A stretch of 10,810 bases of DNA. It comes from Nitrososphaerales archaeon TH526. Lineage in GTDB: Archaea > Thermoproteota > Nitrososphaeria > Nitrososphaerales > Nitrososphaeraceae. The notes under the pieces were generated by a model. The model had not been told where the DNA came from, did no database searches, and saw nothing but the letters and a program-made list of their open reading frames with translations. The first letter of the stretch is position 1, and each line of letters begins with the position of its first letter. The DNA is taken from positions 1-10,810 of the forward strand of contig JAATVR010000509.1 of NCBI GenBank assembly GCA_014523665.1, read 5' to 3'. Of this stretch, positions 1-6,935 are shown piece after piece. The position numbers and the translations under genes are program-made.

Positions 1-52
1 CGAACACGTCCCAGTTCAGCGGCGCGGTGTCTTTAGTTCCAACTTCAGTCAT
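1..52 (-). CDS. 5' end of an unidentified gene (partial)
   Basis: Only the first 17 codons are in the window (MTEVGTKDTAPLNWDVF); the gene runs off the left edge. The ATG at 52-50 is chosen because a very strong Shine-Dalgarno, GGAGGGGG on the minus strand (about 57-64), lies a few bases upstream. The start overlaps the stop of the preceding 84-codon frame by 8 nt (ATGACTGA), which is the usual layout of a downstream operon gene translated by re-initiation. The visible part is GC-richer than the flanking DNA. Seventeen residues are too few to assign a family. The position behind a Dps-like frame might hint at an iron or stress function, but that is only a guess. Confidence 0.7.
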   Translation of the reverse strand, partial: MTEVGTKDTAPLNWDVF

Positions 53-299
53 AATGGCCCCCTCCTATGAGTGAAGTAGAACAGCTGCCGAACCTAGGGT
101 GAAGGGCCTTTGTGAACAGAACATAATCGTTAGCTAGTTGCTTGTCTAGAATTTTGAATACTTGATCTAGGCTCATCTCTGCAATGCCTATGTTGGATTT
201 CAAATCAGCTTCTAGACAGCTTGTTTTTGCATTTACGGTTTTTGAAGGAACAAAAACGGTCTTTTTCAGATAACTTGATTTTATTATTTTGGTTTCCAT
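45..299 (-). pseudogene. Dps/ferritin-like protein, N-terminal remnant
   Basis: This is an 84-codon frame with an ATG start at 299. Residues 36-66 (from NIGIAEMSLD to LANDYVLFTKALH) read like the start and first helix of Dps-family DNA-protecting ferritins, in which a segment like 'NIGLsee...iLn.lLAdeyvLytKtlnyHWNV' is typical. After 'TKALH' the expected HWNV-G block is missing. The frame continues as PRFGSCSTSLIGGGHYD and stops, about 90-100 residues short of a normal Dps of 150-180 aa. Intact Dps forms dodecamers that oxidise and store iron and protect DNA; this product lacks helices B-D and most ferroxidase ligands. A leaderless TATA box is still present, so transcription may persist and help express the overlapping downstream gene. 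The family call is from memory of the Dps consensus; the alternative is an unrelated small protein. Confidence 0.5.
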
Positions 300-320
300 T
301 ACTTTGGGGTTAGTTAGCGT

Positions 321-330
321 AGTATATAAC
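321..330 (-). promoter_or_regulatory. TATA box of the dps-like frame
   Basis: GTTATATACT on the minus strand is centred about 27 nt upstream of the ATG at 299. This is the spacing expected for a leaderless archaeal transcript that starts at the start codon. Confidence 0.55.
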
Positions 331-355
331 TCAGAAAGTTACATTCAGGTAGTAT

Positions 356-373
356 AGTTACCAATCGGTAACT
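356..373. promoter_or_regulatory. Perfect dyad, possible operator
   Basis: AGTTACC-AATC-GGTAACT is a perfect 7-bp inverted repeat with a 4-nt centre. It lies about 30 bp upstream of the TATA box of the Dps-like frame. An operator for a dimeric regulator, for example an iron or redox regulator, is plausible, but the binding protein cannot be named from sequence. Confidence 0.4.
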
Positions 374-863
374 CCCTAATTTGTGGTTAGACCATTACTT
401 TTTTGATCATGTTATTAGTAAATGAACGTACAAATCGATAAATAAAACGAGAAATAGTCCTTAGAGTGAAATGAAACCAACAAGCTCAATGTCATGTGGA
501 TCAGTTTGTTTATTTGGTGGCCGATCTCTTTTGACAGATATCAAACTGATGAGAAGCCCACCATAAACCAAGAGATCTCTCAAATGGTTCATGAACCAGA
601 TTTTTCTAATATCAGGCGTGATGTGGGTGACAGGCCAATCGGATCAGGCTGCGGCGAAGGGGTTGGTAGTAATTCGTGAGATCTAGATTTTTACATTTCA
701 ATATTGGAAAAATAATTCCGAAAACAGTCCATTACATTACTCGTTTCCAATGCCAATACTGGCTCTAGGAGCAGGATATTACAAAATAGTAGATAATGTC
801 ACTAAACAGGTTATCAATATAGTCGTAGGCATAATGATTAAACAGGAAAGAATAGAGTTAATG
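374..863. other. Gene-poor region with palindromes
   Basis: No convincing gene is seen. Between 500 and 598 there is an inverted repeat ATCAGTTTG (500-508) / CAAACTGAT (542-550), a 10-bp palindrome AGAGATCTCT (571-580) and a 14-bp palindrome TGGTTCATGAACCA (585-598). A 61-codon frame at 494-679 (+) spans these. Its end, DRPIGSGCGEG, faintly recalls the 'PIGSG.vE' stretch in some transposase C-termini, which is too weak to call. The stretch nearest 863 is mildly T-rich on the minus strand and may end the poxB transcript. Confidence 0.5.
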
Positions 864-2593
864 CTACGTGAACAGGTTTGTTTTCGCCAGGTCAACAACT
901 TCATCTCCCTTGCCATTCAGTACCGCCTTTACCATATAGAGTGTGAAACCCTTGATCTGTTCCAGAGTAATCGTTGGCGGTATCGCCAACTCTTGCCTGT
1001 TCACAATTACATCAACCAAGGCTGGACCTTCGTGCTCTAAAGCCTGACTTAGCAATGTCTTTACCTGCTCCGGTCTTTCAGCTCGTAGCCCCAAGATTCC
1101 AACCGCTTCAGCCAGCTTCGAGAAATTGGTTTCTGCCAAATCAGTTGCATGAGAGAGGAATCCGGCTGCCTTCATTTCAAGTTCTACAAAACTCAGACAG
1201 CTGTTATTAAAGACAACTACTTTGATAGGCATCTTTAATTGCTTTAATGAGATAAAGTCTCCCATGAGCATAGTGAACCCACCGTCTCCAGAGAGGCAAA
1301 TCACCTGACGATCTGGAAATGTTTCCTGCGCTCCAATTGCTTGTGGCAGAGCATTTGCCATCGAGCCATGAGAAAAAGATCCTAGCAGCCTACGCTTACC
1401 ATTCATGCGTAAATAACGCGCAGCCCAAATGGTAGGTGTACCAACATCACAGGTAAATATCGCCTCAGGTGATGCCAGCTCGTCAATTAACTTTGCCACG
1501 TACTGAGGGTGTATTGGCATCTGCCCTGTCTTGCCGATTGAATGCGCGTCTAAGTCCTTCCGCGCCTTTCTGTAGTGGTCAAGGGATTTCTTCAGGTGAC
1601 GATCACTTTTGTCTGGTTCTCTTCGCTTAAGCAATGGTATCAATGCTATTAGCGTCTCACGGACATTTCCGACTAATCCCAAATCTACTTTTGTACGCCT
1701 ACCTATCTGTTCGCCTCGAATGTCTATCTGAACGATGTATGCATGAGGAGGATAGAATTGCTGATACGGAAAGTCAGTACCAAGCATGAGCAGCAGGTCA
1801 GAATTCATAATGGCATAGTATCCTGAAGAAAACCCGAGTAATCCAGTCATTCCCACATCGTATGGGTTTTCATATTCTATGAACTCCTTTCCCCTCATAG
1901 CATGAACTATTGGAGCCTGCAGAATGCCTGCAACCTCGATCAGTTCCGAATGTGCTCCATGACAACCCGCACCGCCTAGGATAGTCACCTTTTCTGCCGA
2001 ATTGAGAACATCTGCAAGCTCCGCAATTTCTTGCGGACCGGGACAAACTACTACCTCGGATTGTTTTACGCGTGTGATAGGTCTAGTAGATTTAGCCTCT
2101 TGCAGTGCAATATCGCCCGGAAGCACAATGATAGAAACTCCGGAGAGTGAAAGGGCCGTCCTCATTGCTATATCAAGAATGCGCGGTATTTGGTCTGCAT
2201 GTGAGGCAAGCTCGCAATAGTGACTACACTCTTTGAACAAAAGTTCCGGATGTGTTTCTTGAAAGTATGAGCTTCCAATTTCTCTGCTTGGTATATGAGC
2301 AGCAATTGCCAAGACAGGAACTCTGCTCCGATAACAATCGTAAAGTCCATTTATCAAATGCGTATTCCCTGGTCCGCAGCTGCCTGCACATACAGCCAGC
2401 TCTCGAGTAAGATGAGCCTCGGCTCCGGCTGCAAAAGCAGCTGGCGAACATGAATCCATGATATTTTTTCTTTGCCTCGATTTCTGACAGCATCTGTAAT
2501 CCCATTTAAAGAATCTCCAGATACTCCATATATCCTCCTAACTCCAGACGCTATTAGCGAGTCGACTATTATATCCGCTACTCTTTTTGCCAA
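864..2593 (-). pseudogene. poxB: Pyruvate:quinone oxidase (PoxB type), frameshifted
   Basis: PoxB-type enzymes oxidise pyruvate to acetate and CO2 with ThDP and FAD and pass electrons to quinone at the membrane. Codons 1-50 lie in one frame (2593 to about 2442: [34 protein letters not shown], ending WIHVR). The rest lies in another frame from about 2441 to 864 ([20 protein letters not shown] onward). The second part shows [14 protein letters not shown], the FAD/central domain ([19 protein letters not shown]), the ThDP motif GDGGF...VVFNNS, and a C-terminus [25 protein letters not shown] like the lipid-binding tail of E. coli PoxB. Family members read [18 protein letters not shown]; here CGC-CA joins directly to GCT-GCT, so about 10 nt encoding HEEV are missing, including the catalytic Glu. 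The first ORF starts at TTG, the only start between the upstream in-frame TAA and the conserved MAKRVAD segment. Rejoined length is about 580 aa, normal for the family (572 in E. coli). High similarity to bacterial PoxB and a seemingly higher GC suggest transfer. A sequencing error is the main alternative. Confidence 0.9.
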
Positions 2594-3211
2594 GGTTACT
2601 GATTCGCTCTCTTATGCCATGATCGCCCCGAGACATAGATAAAGATCTCCCCTCTTTTTTGCTCCATGGTATCGTATGGTGCGCCATTTAGTTTCGTAAT
2701 GATCGTCAAAATTGCCGCAGCAATCAAATCAAGTTTGGTTGCGCTTCAACGATTATGTTTCTCTCATCTGGCATTCTATACCCAAGTCAGTGATCTATTC
2801 AAGCGCAGCCCTCTCATTTCTATACCAAACTCCGATGTTTGTGCATAAGAACCATCTTGTGCAGCTAGACGTTTGCGGATGAAGGATTCACGCGCTTTGT
2901 AAATTCAATGACTGATTGGGTTGGTTCGATTCGATACTCGACTGGTCTGCATCAACATCAGGTTGCAACTTTGAATAGACCAGTAGTGATTTGACTGATA
3001 TGAATACACAAGTTTACCATCTGCAGCTTTTCATTAGGGGAAATTTGGTGTAATTCCCATATGGCCACAACGAGTGAACATAACCAAAGGAGAACTCGGC
3101 CAATCATAAATGCATGGAATAAAAAAAGTCAGCCTGTCTACTGAGAGAAATGGAGGAATGGATAAAATACATTAGATAGATCGAACTTGAGCGTAATTTT
3201 GTCTGGTTTAT
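2594..3211. other. Intergenic region between poxB and malic enzyme
   Basis: There are 618 bp without a supportable gene. A 60-codon plus-strand frame (2666-2848) and a 27-codon frame (3061-3144) have no Shine-Dalgarno or correctly placed TATA box. An 8-bp inverted repeat ACTGGTCT (2941-2948) / AGACCAGT (2977-2984) encloses a 28-nt loop that itself holds GTTGCAAC. Nothing else stands out. Confidence 0.5.
2636..2650 (-). promoter_or_regulatory. Possible poxB TATA box
   Basis: GATCTTTATCTAT on the minus strand lies 45-55 nt upstream of the TTG start. This would give a leader of roughly 20-25 nt. It is the best AT-rich box in the area, but the match is modest. Confidence 0.3.
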
Positions 3212-4438
3212 CTATTGTCTTGTTTTAGTAGTAATACTCCCGATAGCTTCTTTTAAGGTCTGTGTAACCACTGGAAGAATTCTAGGGTCATTTACTTTGG
3301 GAATTATATAATCCTCTTTTAAGTGAATCTTTTCAACTAGCGAAGCAATCGCATATGATGCTGCGACAAGCATTTTTTCATCTAACTCTTTTACTCTAGT
3401 GTCTAACAAAGCTCTAAGAACTGATGGGAATACTACAGCATTATTTACTTGATTTGGATAGTCAGAGCGCCCAGTCCCTACTATTCTTGCACCTCCCTTA
3501 ACAGCATCTGCTGGAATGATTTCGGGATCCGGGTTGCTAAGGGGAAATACTATCGCACTATGGCTCATTGACTGGACCATATCCTCAGTTACTAGTCCAG
3601 CCTTGCCAGAGACCCCTATGAAAACATCGGCTTTTCTAATTACTTCTTCTAAACTTCCTTGCAATTTATTGGAATTGCTATTTCTTGCTATTTCTAACTT
3701 GTCTAAGTTTTGAGAATCAACAGCAGTTACAAGGAGATCTTCCCTTCCCTCATATATTGCCCCTTTACGATCCGTTACTATAATATCTCTGCAGCCTGCC
3801 TCTTTTAGAATCTTGAAAATTCCATAGCCTGCAGAGCCCGCTCCAGCAACTATTACTTTTATATTGTCTATTCTTTTATCTACTATTTTTAGAGAATTTA
3901 TAAGTGCTGCCAATGTGATTACAGCTGTTCCATGCTGATCATCGTGAAAAACCGGTATTGAGAGCTCCTCTCTGAGTCTTTTCATTATACCAAAAACTTT
4001 GGGTGATTCTATATCTTCAATATTTATTGCTCCAAAACATGGTTCAATTGCCTTGACAAACTTGACTATTTCCTCCTTATCCTGTGCAGCAATACATAAT
4101 GGAATTGCATTAATATTACCTAGGACTTTGAACAGAACGGATTTTCCTTCCATGACAGGGAGTGCTCCTTCTGGACCAATGTTTCCAAGACCAAGAACCC
4201 TTGTTCCGTCGCATACTATAGCTACGTTGTTCCACTTTGAGGTATAGTCGTAAATTAACTCTTTGTTTTTGCTTATTTCTTGAGATACAAATGCAACTCC
4301 CGGAGTATAAATTAGTCCAAGTGTTCCTTTTTCTTCGTTATCACCTACACCAGTATCGATAGAAACTCGATTGTGTATTTCAATCTTTCCTCTGAGCGCT
4401 CTATGAAGGTTAATGGCATCCTCTCTTGATGTATTCAA
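3212..4438 (-). CDS. NAD(P)-dependent malic enzyme
   Basis: The product is a cytoplasmic enzyme that decarboxylates malate to pyruvate and CO2 while reducing NAD(P)+. At 408 aa it matches the short bacterial/archaeal malic enzymes without the PTA domain. Visible motifs are YTPGVA with the catalytic Tyr (44), GLGNIGPEGALPVMEGKS with the catalytic Lys (99), the metal site EDIESPKVF (Glu141, Asp142) and FHDDQHGTAV (Asp166-167), the Rossmann loop VAGAGSAGYGI (197-207), Asp223 at the end of the second strand, SNPDPEI (301-307) and TGRSDYPNQVNN (322-333). The start is TTG at 4438: an in-frame TAG lies eight codons upstream and no ATG or GTG occurs between. It is complete, with no missing key residues. 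It is on the same strand as the broken poxB but 618 bp away, so probably a separate unit. NAD versus NADP preference cannot be settled by eye. Confidence 0.95.
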   Translation of the reverse strand: MNTSREDAINLHRALRGKIEIHNRVSIDTGVGDNEEKGTLGLIYTPGVAFVSQEISKNKELIYDYTSKWNNVAIVCDGTRVLGLGNIGPEGALPVMEGKSVLFKVLGNINAIPLCIAAQDKEEIVKFVKAIEPCFGAINIEDIESPKVFGIMKRLREELSIPVFHDDQHGTAVITLAALINSLKIVDKRIDNIKVIVAGAGSAGYGIFKILKEAGCRDIIVTDRKGAIYEGREDLLVTAVDSQNLDKLEIARNSNSNKLQGSLEEVIRKADVFIGVSGKAGLVTEDMVQSMSHSAIVFPLSNPDPEIIPADAVKGGARIVGTGRSDYPNQVNNAVVFPSVLRALLDTRVKELDEKMLVAASYAIASLVEKIHLKEDYIIPKVNDPRILPVVTQTLKEAIGSITTKTRQ

Positions 4439-4817
4439 CCTATATGCACCATTTCTTGGCTAAGAGTAGTGTAATTTGCCATTAATAACAATTTCAGGCC
4501 CAACTTATTTAATGAAAAATTGAGTTGTATTTTAACCCATTCACCAGAGTCCAAAATGAGTCAAATTGCCCATATGGTGAGTATAAATCTAATCGACATT
4601 ACAACACTCAGAGACATATCCACTTAACCCACGGAATTGGCTCGTGGGAACCCATCGATCATATGACTGGAGAAACTAGGGGAGAGAAGAAAAGAGCTGC
4701 TAACGAGAGTCGCAATCTGCCAATAAATGTGTCTGACTATCCCGGCCCTAGTCCTATATGTTCGACTTTGAGATGTCCAGAGAAACATCGTGATACGGAG
4801 CTAACAGGGCCTGGTCC
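4439..4817. other. Non-coding stretch upstream of malic enzyme
   Basis: The malic enzyme promoter should be here. CATTAAATAAG on the minus strand (about 4506-4516) is a possible TATA box giving a leader near 45 nt. A GC-rich hairpin, CCCACG (4628-4633) / CGTGGG (4643-4648) with a 9-nt loop, is also present. A plus-strand 112-codon frame (4525-4863, TTG start) covers the region but lacks a promoter or Shine-Dalgarno and resembles nothing known, so it is not called. Confidence 0.4.
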
Positions 4818-4829
4818 CTATCCTGTTAG
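4801..4829. terminator. Hairpin at the 3' end of the small minus-strand gene
   Basis: CTAACAGG (4801-4808) and CCTGTTAG (4822-4829) form a perfect 8-bp stem with a 13-nt loop. It coincides with the stop codon of the gene at 4818-5069. No strong T-run follows, so it could be an RNA-stability or termination element. Confidence 0.35.
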
Positions 4830-5069
4830 TAGTAGTAGTGAGTCGCTCATGAGTTGCTCATAAGGCTGCAGCTCACCCGAACAATGCGAGCAAATTAGTG
4901 CTTGTGGATTTTCCTTTCCCTGATTTTCTACCTCCAGAATTCGGTACGAATTGGGCCTTGGTGGTTTGGCTTCTATCAAACCCCTGATGTGCCAGAGCTT
5001 CTTATAGAGGGTATGGATCCCCTTTCCATATTTGGCAATCGCTAAGGATACTGCAGGTTTTATAGTCAT
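4818..5069 (-). CDS. Small hypothetical protein with CxxC motif
   Basis: This encodes 83 aa that I do not recognise. The N-terminal half is basic (KYGKGIHTLYKKLWHIRGLI). The C-terminal half has one ICSHCSGEL motif (CxxC) that could be half of a zinc site, possibly completed by dimerisation or nearby His. The ATG at 5069 is supported by GTATTAAAG on the minus strand (5093-5101), centred 28 nt upstream, a textbook leaderless archaeal promoter. The gene diverges from the one at 5150 across about 80 bp and shares that AT element with it. The 3' end coincides with an 8-bp-stem hairpin. No signal peptide or membrane segment is visible. A decayed fragment of a larger zinc-finger protein remains possible. 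Confidence 0.45.
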   Translation of the reverse strand: MTIKPAVSLAIAKYGKGIHTLYKKLWHIRGLIEAKPPRPNSYRILEVENQGKENPQALICSHCSGELQPYEQLMSDSLLLLTG

Positions 5070-5092
5070 AATATTGCGCTAAATAACTATGA

Positions 5093-5101
5093 CTTTAATA
5101 C
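5093..5101. promoter_or_regulatory. Shared TATA-like element of a divergent gene pair
   Basis: The plus strand reads CTTTAATAC, the minus strand GTATTAAAG. It sits 28 nt from the minus-strand ATG at 5069. On the plus strand it would place a start site near 5123, about 27 nt before the GTG at 5150. One AT-rich box may therefore serve both directions. Confidence 0.45.
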
Positions 5102-5149
5102 AATAGTCGCCGGACACTCACTTGATTAGGGACAAAAGAGGATGTTGAA

Positions 5150-5446
5150 GTGCAGAAAGAATTCGTCATGGACTTGGAAAACGCGGCAAGTAAGGCTAAC
5201 AGTGAAATCCTTTTTAGCGAGATTGCACAGGAAGGGGGACGTTTTGATAATCCGTGGTTGATTTTCACCAGTTATATTGATGCGGTCAACGAGAATTGTG
5301 TACAAACCATGTTACCAAAATGGGAAAGTAAGCTTGGAGGGGCAGAAATACTTATGTCAACTCACCGTTTTACCATGACTGAATCTGGAAGAGTCGATCC
5401 CACAGTTCAGGCGTTACTACAAAATAGTACTTATGTATATAAATGA
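5150..5446 (+). CDS. Small hypothetical protein
   Basis: This encodes 98 aa of unknown family. The GTG at 5150 is preferred because GAGG (5138-5141) lies 8 nt upstream and the reading frame is closed by TGA at 5123. An ATG at 5168 would give 92 aa but has no Shine-Dalgarno at suitable distance. The protein is mildly acidic at its N-terminus (DLENAASKANSEILFSEIAQ), then has an aromatic middle (PWLIFTSYIDAVNENC) and a compact C-terminus (THRFTMTESGRVDPTVQAL). It has no membrane helix, no signal peptide and one cysteine. It looks like a small globular soluble protein. The divergent neighbour shares its promoter region, so co-regulation is likely. I cannot propose a function. Confidence 0.6.
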   Translation: MQKEFVMDLENAASKANSEILFSEIAQEGGRFDNPWLIFTSYIDAVNENCVQTMLPKWESKLGGAEILMSTHRFTMTESGRVDPTVQALLQNSTYVYK

Positions 5447-5744
5447 GTCAAGCGAATTAAAAGTACTTTAACTAGTAACGGTCGGTTAATAAACAATAAT
5501 AGGACGACCACAAATGGTGATTGGTTAACCGTCCAATTTCATCCTGGAGCCTATTCTAGATTAATTATCATGTGTTCAAAAATAAAAGGATTTCCGGAAC
5601 TTGGTTCTCCAATAGATAGATAGGCGTGGCATTCCAGCACAAGGATCGATGCTTTCAAAAGGAAGCAAACACGTGATATTATTTGAAGTGAGGTCTGGCA
5701 TTATAGGCTGGAAGAAATCTATCTGATGGACTGGAGGCTAACTG
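5447..5744. other. Intergenic region
   Basis: No gene is seen. It contains the palindrome AAAGTACTTT just after the preceding gene and two partly complementary segments, ACGGTCGGTTAA (about 5477-5488) and GGTTAACCGTCC (about 5523-5534), flanking an AT-rich spacer. Their role is unknown. Confidence 0.4.
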
Positions 5745-5870
5745 ATGAGAGATTTAAGTAGAAGGTCTCGGATGAAGAGAAGATTGGGAAATGAGTACGT
5801 TGGAAGGTTGTCATGGTATCCTGTTAGGTCAGGAATCTCGAGATATATCGAAATATATGCAATATATTAA
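5745..5870 (+). CDS. Candidate small basic protein with strong Shine-Dalgarno
   Basis: This is a 41-codon frame: ATG at 5745, TAA at 5868. GGAGG (5733-5737) lies 7 nt upstream of the ATG, the best Shine-Dalgarno in the window apart from the one at the left edge. The product begins MRDLSRRSRMKRRLGNEYVG, strongly basic, and ends in an Ile/Tyr-rich tail (SRYIEIYAIY). An Arg-rich start suggests nucleic-acid or membrane-surface binding, but there is no family match. It runs towards the convergent adh gene, ending 25 bp before its stop. No clear TATA box is placed for it, and a purine-rich stretch can produce GGAGG by chance. Confidence 0.3.
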   Translation: MRDLSRRSRMKRRLGNEYVGRLSWYPVRSGISRYIEIYAIY

Positions 5871-5894
5871 TACCATGTACACGCTGAGCCTCAT

Positions 5895-6935
5895 CTAATT
5901 ACCAGTCGTAAGTACACATCTAAACTTAGCTTTACCACTCATCATATGATCGTATGCCTCTGCCGCGCGCTCTAATGGAAAGACTTCATTCATAGACCTT
6001 ACACCAGAGAGGACACTAAATGAGAGTGTGTCTTGGGAGTCGATTGACGTACCAGATGGCCAGCCTACTAGTGATCGACGTCCTAATATCATTAGAAATG
6101 TAGGTACTTGAATTGGCTCATCAGATGCTCCAATTACGACAAGCTTCCCATTGGCTGCAAGGCCTCCAAGGATTTCAGTCATCGCTTTTCCGCTTGGAAC
6201 GGTTGAAAGTATTACTTTAGCTCCTCCCAGCTTGTTAAGTTCTTCGACCGCGTTCTGTGACTTGTTATCAATGTATTGCCTTGCACCCAGATTCTTCATC
6301 AATTCCTCTTCTTTGTCTCTTGCCCTCCCAATGGCGACAGTATTAAAGCCCATCTTGGAGGCAAACTGAATTCCAAGGTGTCCAAGTCCTCCCATTCCAA
6401 AAATAGCGACTACATCGCCTGCACGTGCTCCACTATTTCGAAGAGCATTAAATGTAGTAATACCGGCACACATAAGAGGCGCAGCTTCTACAGCTGAAAG
6501 CTGCTCAGGAATTGATGCTAAAGTTTCGATAGGTGCAATCATATAATCTGCATATCCTCCATCATATGAAATTCCTGGTACCTGGGCGTAATTACAAGTA
6601 GCAAAATCTCCGCGTCTGCAAGATTCGCAATGACCGCAATGGCCTCCATGCCAACCAACTGCTACTCTCTGTCCTAGTTCCCAATGATTGACATCTTTGC
6701 CTAGTTCCCAATGATTGACATCTTTGCCTACTTCGTCTATGACACCAGCGATCTCATGGCCCGGAACCCTTGGATACTGAATGCCTGGAAATAATCCTTC
6801 TTTAGTAAAGGAATCACTATGGCATACCCCACAAGCTTGTACCTTGATACGAACTTGTCTAGCACCAGGTTCTGGAATGTCTCTTTCCACAATTTCAAGA
6901 GGGCCTTTAGCTTTAGAAACTTGAACTGAACGCAT
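5895..6935 (-). CDS. Zinc-dependent alcohol dehydrogenase
   Basis: This is a medium-chain dehydrogenase of 346 aa that interconverts alcohols and aldehydes with NAD(P). The GroES-like catalytic domain comes first. Cys38 (CGVCHSD), His60 (PGHE) and Cys156 (PLMCAG) are the likely catalytic zinc ligands. Cys100, 103, 106 and 114 (CGHCESCRRGDFATC) form the structural zinc lobe. The Rossmann domain follows with GMGGLGHLG (180-188) and AIGRARDKEE after strand two. All key residues are present. The oddity is an exact 9-residue tandem duplication, KDVNHWELG repeated at 71-79 and 80-88, in the surface stretch before QRVAVGWHGG; homologues have one copy. The start is ATG at 6935, with AT-rich TAATAAAAGATATTAG about 30-40 nt upstream as probable TATA region. 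It appears monocistronic. The substrate is not predictable; primary alcohol/aldehyde is likely. Confidence 0.93.
   Translation of the reverse strand: MRSVQVSKAKGPLEIVERDIPEPGARQVRIKVQACGVCHSDSFTKEGLFPGIQYPRVPGHEIAGVIDEVGKDVNHWELGKDVNHWELGQRVAVGWHGGHCGHCESCRRGDFATCNYAQVPGISYDGGYADYMIAPIETLASIPEQLSAVEAAPLMCAGITTFNALRNSGARAGDVVAIFGMGGLGHLGIQFASKMGFNTVAIGRARDKEEELMKNLGARQYIDNKSQNAVEELNKLGGAKVILSTVPSGKAMTEILGGLAANGKLVVIGASDEPIQVPTFLMILGRRSLVGWPSGTSIDSQDTLSFSVLSGVRSMNEVFPLERAAEAYDHMMSGKAKFRCVLTTGN
6673..6726. repeat. Perfect 27-bp tandem duplication inside adh
   Basis: Two identical 27-bp copies, 6673-6699 and 6700-6726, each beginning CCTAGTTCCCAATGATTGAC. The first 4 nt of a third copy follow (CCTA, 6727-6730). 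The unit is 9 codons, so the frame is kept. The copies are identical, which points to a recent event. Confidence 0.97.

Noticed and set aside
750-1040. 96-codon plus-strand frame
   Set aside because: Two thirds of it lies antisense to the 3' end of poxB, it has no Shine-Dalgarno or TATA box, and the protein resembles nothing.
2666-2848. 60-codon plus-strand frame upstream of poxB
   Set aside because: No start signals and no recognisable sequence; treated as chance.
2920-2935. GGTTCGATTC, resembling a tRNA T-loop
   Set aside because: The flanking bases do not form a T-stem and no acceptor, D- or anticodon arm can be folded around it.
3061-3144. 27-codon frame starting MATTSEHNQR
   Set aside because: Too short, with no promoter or Shine-Dalgarno at suitable distance.
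864-4438. poxB and malic enzyme as one operon for malate-to-acetate conversion
   Set aside because: They are separated by 618 bp with separate promoter-like boxes, and poxB is broken.
4525-4863. 112-codon plus-strand frame with TTG start (or ATG at 4663)
   Set aside because: No correctly spaced TATA box or Shine-Dalgarno, low-complexity Ser/Pro end, and its tail overlaps the better supported minus-strand gene.
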